NCBI GenBank assembly: GCA_947492585.1
Contig: CANLND010000003.1
Span: forward strand, 1 to 64,000
From: an uncultured Paracoccaceae bacterium
GTDB lineage: Bacteria > Pseudomonadota > Alphaproteobacteria > Rhodobacterales > Rhodobacteraceae
Direction of reading: 5' to 3'
Length of the DNA stretch: 64,000 bases
Below the pieces are notes generated by a model. It was not told the origin of the DNA. It did not search any database and was given only the letters and a program-made list of their open reading frames with translations. The stretch's first letter is position 1. Each line of letters starts with the position of its first letter. Of this stretch, positions 42,026-50,455 are shown piece by piece. The translations under genes and the position numbers were made by a program.

Positions 42026-43837
42026 TTATTCTTCCTCGAAGGGGTCCCATTCGTCTTCGACTTCGGGGAGGGCATCCGCCTGAACTTCGGCGGCGAGGTC
42101 TTCGGCGGTGCGGATTTGCTTGATGCGGGCTTTGGGAAAGGCCTCTAGCACGGCTTGGACGAGGGGATGGGCCGTGGCTTTGGCGCGTAGGGCGTTGTCG
42201 GCGGCGTCACGGACTTCGGCGATGGTTTTTGCGTCGCATCCGCCGGTGATGGAGACCACCCAGCGATTGCCGGTCCAGTTCTGTAGCGCGCTGCCCAAGC
42301 GTGAGGCGAGATCACGGGGGGCGCTGGCTGCTGGGGTGAATTCGATGCGGCCAGGTTGATATGAGGCGAGGCGAACGCCGCCTTCGACTTCGACCAGAAG
42401 TTTGACATCGCGGCGGGTGCGGATGAGCTCAACCACATGTTCAAAGGTGGGATAGCGGGCCAGCGCGAGGGCGGTTTCATCTGCCAAAGCCGCCAGTGGG
42501 CCACCGCTGGAGTGGCCCATTGTCGGGTTTTGGCTGTAGGCCATTGTGGGGCCGCCGTGGCCCGGATTAGACGCCGTGGCGTCGCCATAGGCCTGAGTCT
42601 GTGGCGCAGCATTGCCGGGCATCGGCATGCCGCCGCCGGGACCGTTGCTGGGGGGAGGTGCCGCGGGCATGTCCTGGAGTTTGCGGATAAGCTCTTCGGG
42701 GCTGGGGAGGTCTGCCACATGGGTCAGGCGGATCACGGCCATTTCGGCAGCCATCATGGCATTGGGCGCGGCGGACACCTCTTCCAGTGCTTTGAGCAAC
42801 ATCTGCCACATGCGCGTGAGCACACGCATTGGCAGGTTTTCTGCCATGTGCTGGCCGCGGGCGCGTTCGTCGGGGGAAATGGTGGGGTCTTCGGCGGCGT
42901 CAGGCGTGATTTTCACCACTGAAACCCAGTGGGTGATTTCAGCCAGATCGCGCAGGACCGCGAGCGGATCCGCGCCTTCGGCGTATTGGCTGCTGAGCTC
43001 AGTTAAGGCCGCCGCCGCATCGCCGCGTAAGATCATATCGATCAGATCGAGAACGCGGCCGCGATCGGCCAGCCCCAGCATGGCGCGGACTTGATCGGCA
43101 GTGGTTTCACCTGCTCCGTGCGAAATAGCCTGATCAAGCAGTGACGTCGCATCACGCGCCGAGCCTTCAGCGGCACGGGTAATCAGAGCCAATGCGTCTT
43201 CGGTGATTTGCGCGCCTTCTGCAGTGGCGATTTTGTTCAGGAGGCCAATCATCACCTCAGGTTCGATCCGGCGCAGGTCAAACCGCTGGCAGCGTGACAA
43301 CACTGTTACAGGCACTTTGCGGATTTCGGTGGTCGCAAAGATAAATTTCACATGGGCAGGCGGCTCTTCCAGCGTTTTCAGCAGCGCGTTAAAGGCGCTG
43401 GTGGAGAGCATGTGAACTTCATCGATGATGTAGATTTTAAAGCGGGCTGAGGCGGCGCGATATTGCACCGAATCGATGATTTCACGGATGTCGTTGACGC
43501 CGGTTCGGGAGGCAGCGTCCATTTCCATGACATCGACGTGGCGACCTTCCATGATGGCTGTGCAATGTTCGCAGACGCCGCAGGGTTCGGTGGTGGGGCC
43601 GCCCTGACCATCGGATCCGATGCAGTTCATGCCCTTGGCAATGATGCGCGCTGTGGTGGTTTTGCCGGTGCCGCGAATGCCGGTCATGACAAAGGCCTGG
43701 GCAATCCGATCCGCTGCAAAGGCATTTTTCAGCGTGCGCACCATAGCGTCTTGGCCCACCAGATCCGCAAAAGTTTCCGGACGGTATTTACGGGCCAGAA
43801 CCTGATAGGCGGGCGTTGAGGTCGGGGTGTCGGTCAT
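42026..43837 (-). CDS. dnaX: DNA polymerase III subunits gamma and tau
   Basis: The 603-residue clamp-loader ATPase. Walker A is GIRGTGKT (53-60), the four-cysteine zinc module is around MNCIGSDGQGG..CGVCEHC, the DEVH Walker B is in IYIIDEVHMLSTSAFNALLK, and the SRC sensor 1 motif is in VLSRCQRFDLRR. A Pro/Gly-rich linker (about 405-465) leads to the tau C-terminal domain. ATG 43837 gives the normal MTDTPTSTPAYQVLARKYRP start; a longer upstream frame is not conserved-looking. No slippery heptamer for a gamma frameshift was noticed. Confidence 0.97.
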   Translation of the reverse strand: MTDTPTSTPAYQVLARKYRPETFADLVGQDAMVRTLKNAFAADRIAQAFVMTGIRGTGKTTTARIIAKGMNCIGSDGQGGPTTEPCGVCEHCTAIMEGRHVDVMEMDAASRTGVNDIREIIDSVQYRAASARFKIYIIDEVHMLSTSAFNALLKTLEEPPAHVKFIFATTEIRKVPVTVLSRCQRFDLRRIEPEVMIGLLNKIATAEGAQITEDALALITRAAEGSARDATSLLDQAISHGAGETTADQVRAMLGLADRGRVLDLIDMILRGDAAAALTELSSQYAEGADPLAVLRDLAEITHWVSVVKITPDAAEDPTISPDERARGQHMAENLPMRVLTRMWQMLLKALEEVSAAPNAMMAAEMAVIRLTHVADLPSPEELIRKLQDMPAAPPPSNGPGGGMPMPGNAAPQTQAYGDATASNPGHGGPTMAYSQNPTMGHSSGGPLAALADETALALARYPTFEHVVELIRTRRDVKLLVEVEGGVRLASYQPGRIEFTPAASAPRDLASRLGSALQNWTGNRWVVSITGGCDAKTIAEVRDAADNALRAKATAHPLVQAVLEAFPKARIKQIRTAEDLAAEVQADALPEVEDEWDPFEEE

Positions 43838-44045
43838 GAATGGGCCGCCAGAGTTTTGAGAGCTTCGGATATGCCGGGCTGGGCTGTGCAATAAGGTATG
43901 GGAGTGTCGCGCTGGCGTCCACCATTCATCGCGGCCGGGGCCGGAAAGATCTGGTGCACGGTACAGAATTTCCTAGGTGTTTTGCTGCGGGCTGCGCTAG
44001 GCTTTTATTGAAATTGCGTAAATCTCGCCGAAGAGGGGAGGCGAT

Positions 44046-44579
44046 TTGACTCTGCACAATACAATGGAAACGTCACCTCGATCAGAGGCAGATGCGTTGA
44101 TCCTTCACGCTTTATCCGTGTCCAATGGTATTTTGGCGCTGTGCCGTTTGCCGGGGGCCACAGGCGCCTACAGTGAAGACTTGCAAACTATTGGAGAGTG
44201 GAAGCCGGGGCTGGTGCTGTCGATGACCACTCAAAATGAACAGGCCGCGGTTGGGGCGTATCGGCTGGGTATGGATCTACAAAGCATGGCGTGCCGCTGG
44301 ATCCATCTACCAGTGCCGGATTACTCTGTTCCTTCGGCTGAGGTTATGGCGAATTGGCCGGCGGCCAGTCAGGCCGTGCGCCAGGCGTTGGCGGGAGGCG
44401 GGCGCGTGTTGGTGCATTGCAAGGGCGGATCTGGCCGGTCCGGCATGGCCGTGTTGCGGTTGATGATCGAAGGGGGTGAACAGCCCCGCAGTGCCTTGGA
44501 ACGGTTGCGGTTGGTGCGCCCTTCGGCGGTCGAAACCGACGAACAGCTGGCCTGGGCTATCAGTGCCGGTCGCATGTAG
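44046..44579 (+). CDS. Protein-tyrosine phosphatase-like protein
   Basis: A 177-residue protein with the cysteine-phosphatase active-site loop VHCKGGSGRSGMAVLRLM (Cys125, Arg131) and a preceding general-acid region (LPVPDYSVPSAE). This is the dual-specificity/CDKN3-like PTP fold. The substrate is unknown: phosphoproteins, phosphoinositides or small phosphate esters are possible. I took the TTG at 44046 because GGAGG lies four bases before it; ATG 44064 (six codons later) is the alternative. It is divergent from dnaX and convergent with the B12-regulated gene. Confidence 0.82.
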   Translation: MTLHNTMETSPRSEADALILHALSVSNGILALCRLPGATGAYSEDLQTIGEWKPGLVLSMTTQNEQAAVGAYRLGMDLQSMACRWIHLPVPDYSVPSAEVMANWPAASQAVRQALAGGGRVLVHCKGGSGRSGMAVLRLMIEGGEQPRSALERLRLVRPSAVETDEQLAWAISAGRM

Positions 44580-44591
44580 GTCACGTTGATT

Positions 44592-45086
44592 TTAGCGCAC
44601 TGTGGTGGATCCCAGGGCTGTGACGTCGTCGGGCGAGGCCTGAAATTGTGCCTGCGCTACGGCACAGGGATGGATCTGTCCGGGGGCGGCGGGAAATCCT
44701 GTGGTGCTGGCGGAGAAAATCGCATCCGTGAAACGATCCAACCCCGGTTGTGGCGCGTTCTTTGGCACACCGCAGTAAATGCGAATGCGGCTGTGATCGG
44801 CGACAAATCGGACTGCGCAGCCTGTATCGCAGCCGGTTTCACCGGGCTCTAATTCAGATGTGCCAGTGATTTCAAAAGCTTCTTCTGTGACCCCGCGGGC
44901 GGTGTTCATGCTGTGGCTCAGCGCGTTTAACATGCGCATGGCCATGGGGCAGGGCTTGCCCAGTTTTGTACAATAGGTTGTTGCGCAACTGTGCGTCTTG
45001 TTGGTCCAGATCATCGCGCCCTCCGCGCTGGGCGATGTGCTGAGCCATAGACCGGATGGAGCGTAGCGCGGGGCCATTTTGTCCAT
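44592..45086 (-). CDS. Cysteine-rich protein of unknown function under a B12 riboswitch
   Basis: I do not recognise this 164-residue protein. It has seven cysteines in ordered spacing: C34 and C39 (HSCATTYC), C46 (GKPCPM), C86 and C90 (GCDTGCAVRF), C105 (IYCG) and C141 (HPC). This could bind a metal, an Fe-S cluster or a corrinoid. There is no signal peptide or membrane segment. The start at 45086 is uncertain, because only a weak CAGGG precedes it; ATG 45077 is also possible. A cobalamin riboswitch lies directly upstream, so it is predicted to be off when B12 is plentiful. That suggests roles in cobalt/cobalamin uptake or salvage, or a B12-independent substitute. Confidence 0.65.
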   Translation of the reverse strand: MDKMAPRYAPSGLWLSTSPSAEGAMIWTNKTHSCATTYCTKLGKPCPMAMRMLNALSHSMNTARGVTEEAFEITGTSELEPGETGCDTGCAVRFVADHSRIRIYCGVPKNAPQPGLDRFTDAIFSASTTGFPAAPGQIHPCAVAQAQFQASPDDVTALGSTTVR

Positions 45087-45130
45087 CAGACCCTGCCCGG
45101 AGCACCCCGCCCGGTTTTGAGTTTCGTTTT

Positions 45131-45312
45131 GATGGCAGGTCTCCTGACTTGCGGGTCGCTGCGGTTTTGAACCTTCCCGGCCAAGGGCCAGTGGTATTTT
45201 CAAAAAACGCTCGTCGCTTACAGTTGCGGGGGCAGTTGCGGATTTGATCCAGTTGGATCGCACCACATTCCCTTTTCATCCCGGACACCTGTGCGGTGTC
45301 CAAAGAACCATC
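45131..45312 (-). promoter_or_regulatory. Cobalamin riboswitch
   Basis: Read on the minus strand, the closing stem GATGG..CCATC encloses the conserved blocks of the B12 aptamer: AAAAGGGAATGTGGTGCG near the 5' side, AAATCCGCAACTGCCCCCGC then AACTGTAAGCG in the core, and the B12 box AAGTCAGGAGACCTGCC at the 3' end. Spacing and order match cobalamin riboswitches of alphaproteobacteria. It controls the cysteine-rich gene downstream, probably by sequestering its ribosome-binding site or causing early termination when adenosylcobalamin or another cobalamin is bound. Confidence 0.93.
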
Positions 45313-45358
45313 TCGTTTTGGTTAAACGTGCAAGGGCAAAGGGGTCAAGGAAAATGAC

Positions 45359-45384
45359 AAAGAGCGCCCAAATGAGCGCTCTTT
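45359..45384 (-). terminator. Terminator of rsgA
   Basis: The 9-bp stem AAAGAGCGC / GCGCTCTTT, followed on the minus strand by GTCATTTT, starts 18 bases after the rsgA stop and just before the riboswitch. Confidence 0.85.
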
Positions 45385-45402
45385 GTTTAAATGTATATTG
45401 GG

Positions 45403-46434
45403 TCAGGATCGGCGTTTGCGTTTCTTCCCCTTGGTGACCGAGCGCACCATTTTGCCAAACTTCTTATCCTTGCGACGGGCCTGGGCAACGGTCAGCGAAT
45501 TGTATTCATCTTCGCGCTGAAGTTTTTGCCAACGCTGCAAGCGGTCAGGATCCAATTCACCCGCCTGAATGGCCGCTTGGACGGCGCAGCCTGGTTCGCT
45601 TTTGTGTTCGCAGTTGGAGAACTTACAGTTTTGCGCAACCTCGTGAAACTCAGCATAGACCGTTTCGATGGCGTCGCCCGCATCTTTGAGTGGAAGCGAG
45701 CGCATGCCGGGGGTGTCGATCAGCCAGCCACCGTTGGTCATCCGTCGCAAATGGCGCGCGGTGGTGGTGTGACGGCCGCGCGCATCGCTCTCGCGTATTG
45801 CGGCGGTGGCATCGTTGCGTTGGGTTAAGCCATTGGCCAAGGTGGTTTTTCCCACGCCCGATGAACCAACCAATGCGGTTGTTTTTCCATTTGGGCACCA
45901 ATTCAGCATGGTTTGCAAATCGTCGGGATCATGAGCGTTGATGGTCAGTACCACCTGTTGTGGAGCCAGAGCTTCGGCCTTGGTGCGGTAGGCGTCCACA
46001 TCGTCACAGGTGTCGGCTTTGGTTAGGACCACAATCGGGAAACACCCGGATTGATGCGCCAGTGCCAGATACCGTTCAAGGCGTGCAATGTTAAAGTCGT
46101 CATTGCACGAGGTGGTGATCATCAGGACATCCACATTGGACGCGATCAGTTGGCGCCCGACCTGACTGCCTGCGGATTTGCGCCGGATTGTGCTTTGACG
46201 CTCCAACGCGCGCACCACCTGTAGGTCGGCATCGGCCAATACCCAATCCCCGACGGCAAAGCCGCTGGCGATCTGATCCGGGGGCATAGTCAGCCGTTCC
46301 GAGCCATCAGGGGAGAGGCCCGCGACACTGCTGCGATGCACAGAAGACACGCGAAAGGGTGTCAGCGGACAGTCCGCATCCTGTTGTTGTTGAAAGAAAG
46401 GAGACCATCCAAGGTCTGAATACGTAAGAGACAT
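45403..46434 (-). CDS. rsgA: Small ribosomal subunit biogenesis GTPase RsgA
   Basis: A 343-residue circularly permuted GTPase that checks late 30S subunit assembly. The order is OB-fold (about 25-75), G4 motif TKAD (138-141), then G1 loop GSSGVGKTT (190-198), the GRHTTTARHL switch and DTPGMRS (G3), and a C-terminal zinc-binding module CKFSNCEHKSEPGC. The tail is very basic (KKFGKMVRSVTKGKKRKRRS). ATG 46434 gives a typical start; an upstream in-frame ATG adds 17 unlikely residues. It is monocistronic. Confidence 0.96.
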   Translation of the reverse strand: MSLTYSDLGWSPFFQQQQDADCPLTPFRVSSVHRSSVAGLSPDGSERLTMPPDQIASGFAVGDWVLADADLQVVRALERQSTIRRKSAGSQVGRQLIASNVDVLMITTSCNDDFNIARLERYLALAHQSGCFPIVVLTKADTCDDVDAYRTKAEALAPQQVVLTINAHDPDDLQTMLNWCPNGKTTALVGSSGVGKTTLANGLTQRNDATAAIRESDARGRHTTTARHLRRMTNGGWLIDTPGMRSLPLKDAGDAIETVYAEFHEVAQNCKFSNCEHKSEPGCAVQAAIQAGELDPDRLQRWQKLQREDEYNSLTVAQARRKDKKFGKMVRSVTKGKKRKRRS

Positions 46435-46643
46435 GTCATTGCCTATAAACGAAGAACAGCAGTCATCCCAATGGCAATCGCGCATCAGGTGATCGTTTGT
46501 TCAGGCAGGCAGGACGGGACAAATGTCCGTTAGACGCAAGCTGCCTGAAGGGTTTGTGCTACAATCATCTTGTCCCTCCGGGTGCTGGGCTGCACCAAAG
46601 GCAACCGTGTTTCAGGCCAATTTGGCCGGGCGTCGTTCAAAGT

Positions 46644-46737
46644 GAGAGGCTGGACATCGACCCAAGCGGGGCTCGTTGTGGCTGCTTCCTTCCGGACCTG
46701 ACCAGGTTGGCGAGGCGCCTGCCCGCGCCAACCTCTC
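46644..46737 (-). ncRNA. ffs: Signal recognition particle RNA (4.5S, small bacterial type)
   Basis: On the minus strand the 94-nt RNA begins GAGAGGTTGG and ends CCAGCCTCTC, which pair. The apical domain contains the invariant GGTCAGGTCCGGAAGGAAGC and AGCC, with the GGAA tetraloop and the symmetric/asymmetric internal loops that bind Ffh. Small-type length is normal for alphaproteobacteria. It lies between rsgA and the 5'-nucleotidase-family gene. Confidence 0.95.
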
Positions 46738-46803
46738 AAAACCCGATATATAACTGGTGGCTGTGATTGACAAGAGCCGGAACGTAAACTCGGTAAACTT
46801 GGC

Positions 46804-48636
46804 TTACAATGAAATACGCAGGGGCAAAAACCCGTTAGGGTTGATGGGGTCGACCTGAACGCGCGCGGGGTCAAGCTCTGTGAGGTAACGACGCGCTTCC
46901 GGGCCAGTAAAGGCAGTGACCTGTGTTTCCGGCTGCGCGCAAAAACGCCATGGGTATGCCGGGGGATATGCCGATTCGATCGGCAATTGTGCCGCCAGAA
47001 AGTCCCGCAATACTTTGCGTAGTTTGACCGGGGGGAGTTTGAGATGTTCGCCGGTCGACAGCATGTTGAACTGTCCGCCGCCCCCAGCGCGGTAGTTGTT
47101 CATGGCGACGACAAAGCGCTGAGTGTCAGGGATTGGCTGGCCTTGCCAGCGGAGATTGCGAATGCGCCGGTGTTGCGGGTTTTGCCGTAAGCCTGTGTGA
47201 CTGAAGCGCGCGGGCGACGATAGGTCGATTTCATAATTCACCCCGAAGATGACATCGAAATTGTGCCCTACTCGTTGTGGGTCAAACAAAATCCGATCTG
47301 TGCTGCCAGTCGGGACTTGGTGGAACACGCCTGCCGACATTTCGAGCCAGTCTCGCACCTGCTGTCCGGTTACAACCATCGCCCGCAATTCATTTGGAAA
47401 TATCTGCAGGTCGACAACGTTTCGCATGCAAATTTCACCGGCCGCGACGTCTGTATAGTGATAAGGTCCCGCTCGCCCGCCAAATTTCCCCGGAGCGACC
47501 GCTGAGAGGAGGGGGAGCGTTTCGTACTCCGTGCCGCGCGTGAAGGCGCGGACGGCGGCAGCCTGCGCGTTCGCGGACAGAACGAGTGATTCATCAGGGG
47601 CAAAGAAGGTAAAGTAAGAGTGCAACGCTTTGGGGTGATGCCCGACAGGCTCTCTCATCCGATCTAGGGTTGCCGCATGATCATCGGCTAAGGCCGCAAC
47701 CATGTCGGGGTGTTCTGGTGTTTCGCCGGTGGGGCTCGAAACAGCTTGCAGTCTTGTTTCTGACTGACGGATCTGCCAGCCCGTATCGCCATGTTCAAGT
47801 GCGATGTCGATTGTCCCCAGATGGCTGGAAAATGCACCGGGCATGACCGCCGGGCAACCCAATGAAACCTGCGGGTCTGGCAACAATAGATGGGTGTGAC
47901 CTGCGACAATCGCATCGATATCTTCCAGATGCGACAGAGGGTAAAGCGCATTTTCGCAGCCGGGTTCAGCTTCTTTGGCGCCAAGGCCTGTATGCGCCAG
48001 TGCAATCACCAAATCGCAACCCTGCGTGCGTAGATCACGCGCGGTGCGCTGAGCGGCTTGGACCATATCGTGTACTACGACCCGATCCATCAGAAAATGT
48101 GCGTCCCAGATCAAGGTCTGAGGGGGTAAAACTGACAACACGCCGATGCGCACGGGCGGCAAGTCCGGGTCGTCGAACTGTTTTTCAATAATGGTTTTGG
48201 GGGCAAACGGTAGCGTTAGATCTGGCTGTACCGGGTCCATATTCGAACACACCACGGGGCAGGGTGCCTGTGTCAGGATTTCGGTTAGGTCGGCCAAACC
48301 AAAGTTGAAATCATGATTTCCCAGCCCAATTGCATCGTAGCCCATCACCGAAAAGGCGGTCATCAGAGGGTGGGCCCCGCCGGAATCAGCGCCCGAGCGT
48401 TCACCAATCGGCGTACCTTGCAGGCCGTCGCCATTGTCAAACAATAGGGTGATTGCCCCTTGTTCGGCGGCTTCTACCCGTGCCTGCTCTACCAGGGTTG
48501 CGATACGAGAAAGACCAAGATTGGGAGTGGGGCGATTGCTGTAATAATCAAATCCCAACAGATGATTGTGCAGGTCTGTCGTGGCCAGAATACGAATGTT
48601 GCCGCGTTGACAGCGGGGCTGTTTGGTTTTGGTCAT
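46804..48636 (-). CDS. 5'-nucleotidase / 2',3'-cyclic phosphodiesterase family enzyme (CpdB-like)
   Basis: A 610-residue two-domain metallophosphoesterase. The N-terminal catalytic domain has ILATTDLHNHLLGFDYYSNR, NGDGLQGTP, GLGNHDFNFG, IALAHTGLG and VAGHTHLLLP, which provide the dinuclear metal site. The C-terminal domain has the substrate-binding region (NNYRAGGGGQF), as in CpdB. CpdB-type enzymes hydrolyse 2',3'-cyclic nucleotides and 3'-nucleotides. Unusually, I see no signal peptide: the N-terminus is MTKTKQPRCQRGNIRILATT. ATG 48636 is preferred; GTG 48654 lacks a ribosome-binding site and adds no hydrophobic segment. Either it is cytoplasmic or the export route is non-classical. Confidence 0.9.
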   Translation of the reverse strand: MTKTKQPRCQRGNIRILATTDLHNHLLGFDYYSNRPTPNLGLSRIATLVEQARVEAAEQGAITLLFDNGDGLQGTPIGERSGADSGGAHPLMTAFSVMGYDAIGLGNHDFNFGLADLTEILTQAPCPVVCSNMDPVQPDLTLPFAPKTIIEKQFDDPDLPPVRIGVLSVLPPQTLIWDAHFLMDRVVVHDMVQAAQRTARDLRTQGCDLVIALAHTGLGAKEAEPGCENALYPLSHLEDIDAIVAGHTHLLLPDPQVSLGCPAVMPGAFSSHLGTIDIALEHGDTGWQIRQSETRLQAVSSPTGETPEHPDMVAALADDHAATLDRMREPVGHHPKALHSYFTFFAPDESLVLSANAQAAAVRAFTRGTEYETLPLLSAVAPGKFGGRAGPYHYTDVAAGEICMRNVVDLQIFPNELRAMVVTGQQVRDWLEMSAGVFHQVPTGSTDRILFDPQRVGHNFDVIFGVNYEIDLSSPARFSHTGLRQNPQHRRIRNLRWQGQPIPDTQRFVVAMNNYRAGGGGQFNMLSTGEHLKLPPVKLRKVLRDFLAAQLPIESAYPPAYPWRFCAQPETQVTAFTGPEARRYLTELDPARVQVDPINPNGFLPLRISL

Positions 48637-48898
48637 TTCGCCTGCGCTTGACACATTCTGTGACTGCTCATTCGTTAAAGTCCGAAATCTTGGTGCATAG
48701 AAACAAGGTTCAAACTTTCTGCAAAGCCCTGATCGTTAACCTGTTGCGTTTTTTGGGTGAGCGCTTGCTCAAACTGCATAAAAGCTTGGTAAAGTGTTGT
48801 CTGATAACCACTTTTAAAAGGGGAATTGTGAATGTGGGTCGCGTTTTTCTTGCTATATGCGAAATACATAAATGCAAATTTTTGAAGGTGCTTAAGAT

Positions 48899-49879
48899 AT
48901 GCGTCACGCTGAAACGGTCACATTTGGAGGCGGCGGTCTGGAGCGCGCGGCGCATTTGCGTGGCGATCGTACACAGATAACTCATCTGTGGAGCACCGCC
49001 GGTCAGGTTGTGTTCTTGTGGCGCGGTAAGCCAGCAATGGGACGCAGTGATCCGAATGGCTTGCCGGATCAGCTGGCCTGGATGCCAACGGATCATGCGT
49101 TGGCCATCGCGCGGCGGGATCAGGCTATTTTCTTGGGGTTGAATGCCGCACAGCAAGGTCTTTTTGCCGTGGACCTGTCTGATTGGGAACCCGAAGATCT
49201 GGATGCAGAGGCGCTGGGCGGGTTTCTGGATCCGTCAGAGCAGCGGCATCCCGCCTTGCCTGAAGATGTTGTGTTCGCGGAGCTGCGTGCGGTGATGACA
49301 GGCATGACCCCCTTGGAGGCAGAGATCGCCGCAACGGCAAAAGCCGTAATAGCGTGGCATGACAGTCATGGGTTTTGCGCCAAATGTGGCGCGCCCAGTC
49401 ACACGGTTGATGCAGGCTGGCAGCGTAAATGCGACGCCTGTGGAACTCCGCATTTTCCGCGAACAGACCCAGTGGTGATCATGCTGATTACGCTCGGGGA
49501 TCAGGTTTTGCTCGGGCGGTCTCCGGGCTGGCCTGAAGGCATGTATTCCTTGCTGGCAGGGTTTGTTGAGCCCGGCGAAACTCTGGAGGCGGCCGTCAGG
49601 CGGGAAGTTTTTGAAGAGACCGGCGTAAAAGTAGGCGCGGTTTCGTATCTGTCGAGCCAACCCTGGGCGTTTCCAATGTCGTTGATGTTTGGCTGCGCTG
49701 GCGTGGCGCTTAGCAGCGAAATTACAATCGACCCAGAAGAGATTGAGGATGCGCTGTGGATCTCTCGATCAGACATGATGCAGGCCGTTGCGGGAGAGCA
49801 CGCATTCATTAAACCTTCACGAAAAGGCGCGATAGCACGTTTTCTAATTGATAACTGGCTTGCGGATACATTGGATTGA
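48899..49879 (+). CDS. nudC: NAD+ diphosphatase / RNA-decapping Nudix hydrolase
   Basis: The 326-residue NudC cleaves NADH to NMNH and AMP, and removes NAD caps from RNA. It has the N-terminal NADH-PPase domain, the zinc ribbon CAKCG (about 155-159) with CDACG, and the Nudix box GFVEPGETLEAAVRREVFEE followed by TGV. The SQPWAFPMSLM motif downstream of the box is diagnostic of NADH pyrophosphatases. The roughly 240 bases upstream are AT-rich and probably hold its promoter. Confidence 0.96.
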   Translation: MRHAETVTFGGGGLERAAHLRGDRTQITHLWSTAGQVVFLWRGKPAMGRSDPNGLPDQLAWMPTDHALAIARRDQAIFLGLNAAQQGLFAVDLSDWEPEDLDAEALGGFLDPSEQRHPALPEDVVFAELRAVMTGMTPLEAEIAATAKAVIAWHDSHGFCAKCGAPSHTVDAGWQRKCDACGTPHFPRTDPVVIMLITLGDQVLLGRSPGWPEGMYSLLAGFVEPGETLEAAVRREVFEETGVKVGAVSYLSSQPWAFPMSLMFGCAGVALSSEITIDPEEIEDALWISRSDMMQAVAGEHAFIKPSRKGAIARFLIDNWLADTLD

Positions 49880-49930
49880 ACGCCATAGTTCGTTGCACGT
49901 AGCTCACAGGTAGATAGGTGAAACCACACC

Positions 49931-50398
49931 ATGGATCTTTCAACACAAGAAGACATCGAAGCCCCCATCAAGGACGTGTTTGCCACGTTGTCTGAGTTTG
50001 AGACCTTTGAACGCTCTGCGATGCGCCGCGGCGTTGATGTGGTGCGCCGGGGGGGCGCTGACGGCGTCGAACTGGGGATGGGCTGGGATATTTCCTATCA
50101 GCTGCGCGGGAAAGACCGGTCTGTGACCACTGAATTGGTGACGTATGAGCCCGAAACCTTGATCGCGTTGCAGGGTGAGGGCAGCGGAATCTCCGGTCGC
50201 TTCGAAATTGAGTTACTGGCGTTGTCAGCAAAGCGGACCCGTATGTCGGTGCGCTCTACATTGAGTGCAAAGACACTGCCAGGCCGGTTGTTGTTGCAGT
50301 CGCTGAAACTTGGACGAGGCCGAATCAATCAGAAATTCGGGGAACGTATCAGTGACTATGTAACGCTGATCGAAAGCAAACTGGTCAATCCAGCGTAG
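49931..50398 (+). CDS. SRPBCC family protein
   Basis: A 155-residue protein with the START/Bet v1-like fold: EAPIKDVFATLSEFETFERS at the start, a beta-rich middle (GMGWDISYQLRGKDRSVTTE) and a C-terminal helix. The family binds hydrophobic ligands or acts in polyketide-like chemistry, but this member has no assigned role. It lies about 50 bases after nudC on the same strand and may be co-transcribed with it. Confidence 0.82.
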   Translation: MDLSTQEDIEAPIKDVFATLSEFETFERSAMRRGVDVVRRGGADGVELGMGWDISYQLRGKDRSVTTELVTYEPETLIALQGEGSGISGRFEIELLALSAKRTRMSVRSTLSAKTLPGRLLLQSLKLGRGRINQKFGERISDYVTLIESKLVNPA

Positions 50399-50413
50399 TA
50401 CGCTGATGCCATA

Positions 50414-50441
50414 AACCACCTTTCGCTGTCGAAAGGTGGTT
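50414..50441. terminator. Terminator between SRPBCC gene and pheA
   Basis: A perfect 12-bp stem, AACCACCTTTCG / CGAAAGGTGGTT, with a 4-base loop lies between convergent genes, with T/A-rich flanks on both sides. Confidence 0.88.
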
Positions 50442-50455
50442 ATTATTGGCAATGT

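Noticed and set aside
42026-43837. Programmed frameshift in dnaX giving a separate gamma subunit
   Set aside because: No A-rich slippery heptamer followed by a stem was noticed in the expected region after the ATPase domain, so only the full-length product is annotated.
44586-44852. Plus-strand frame opposite the B12-regulated gene
   Set aside because: The riboswitch orientation and codon pattern support the minus-strand gene instead; the plus-strand frame has no ribosome-binding site.
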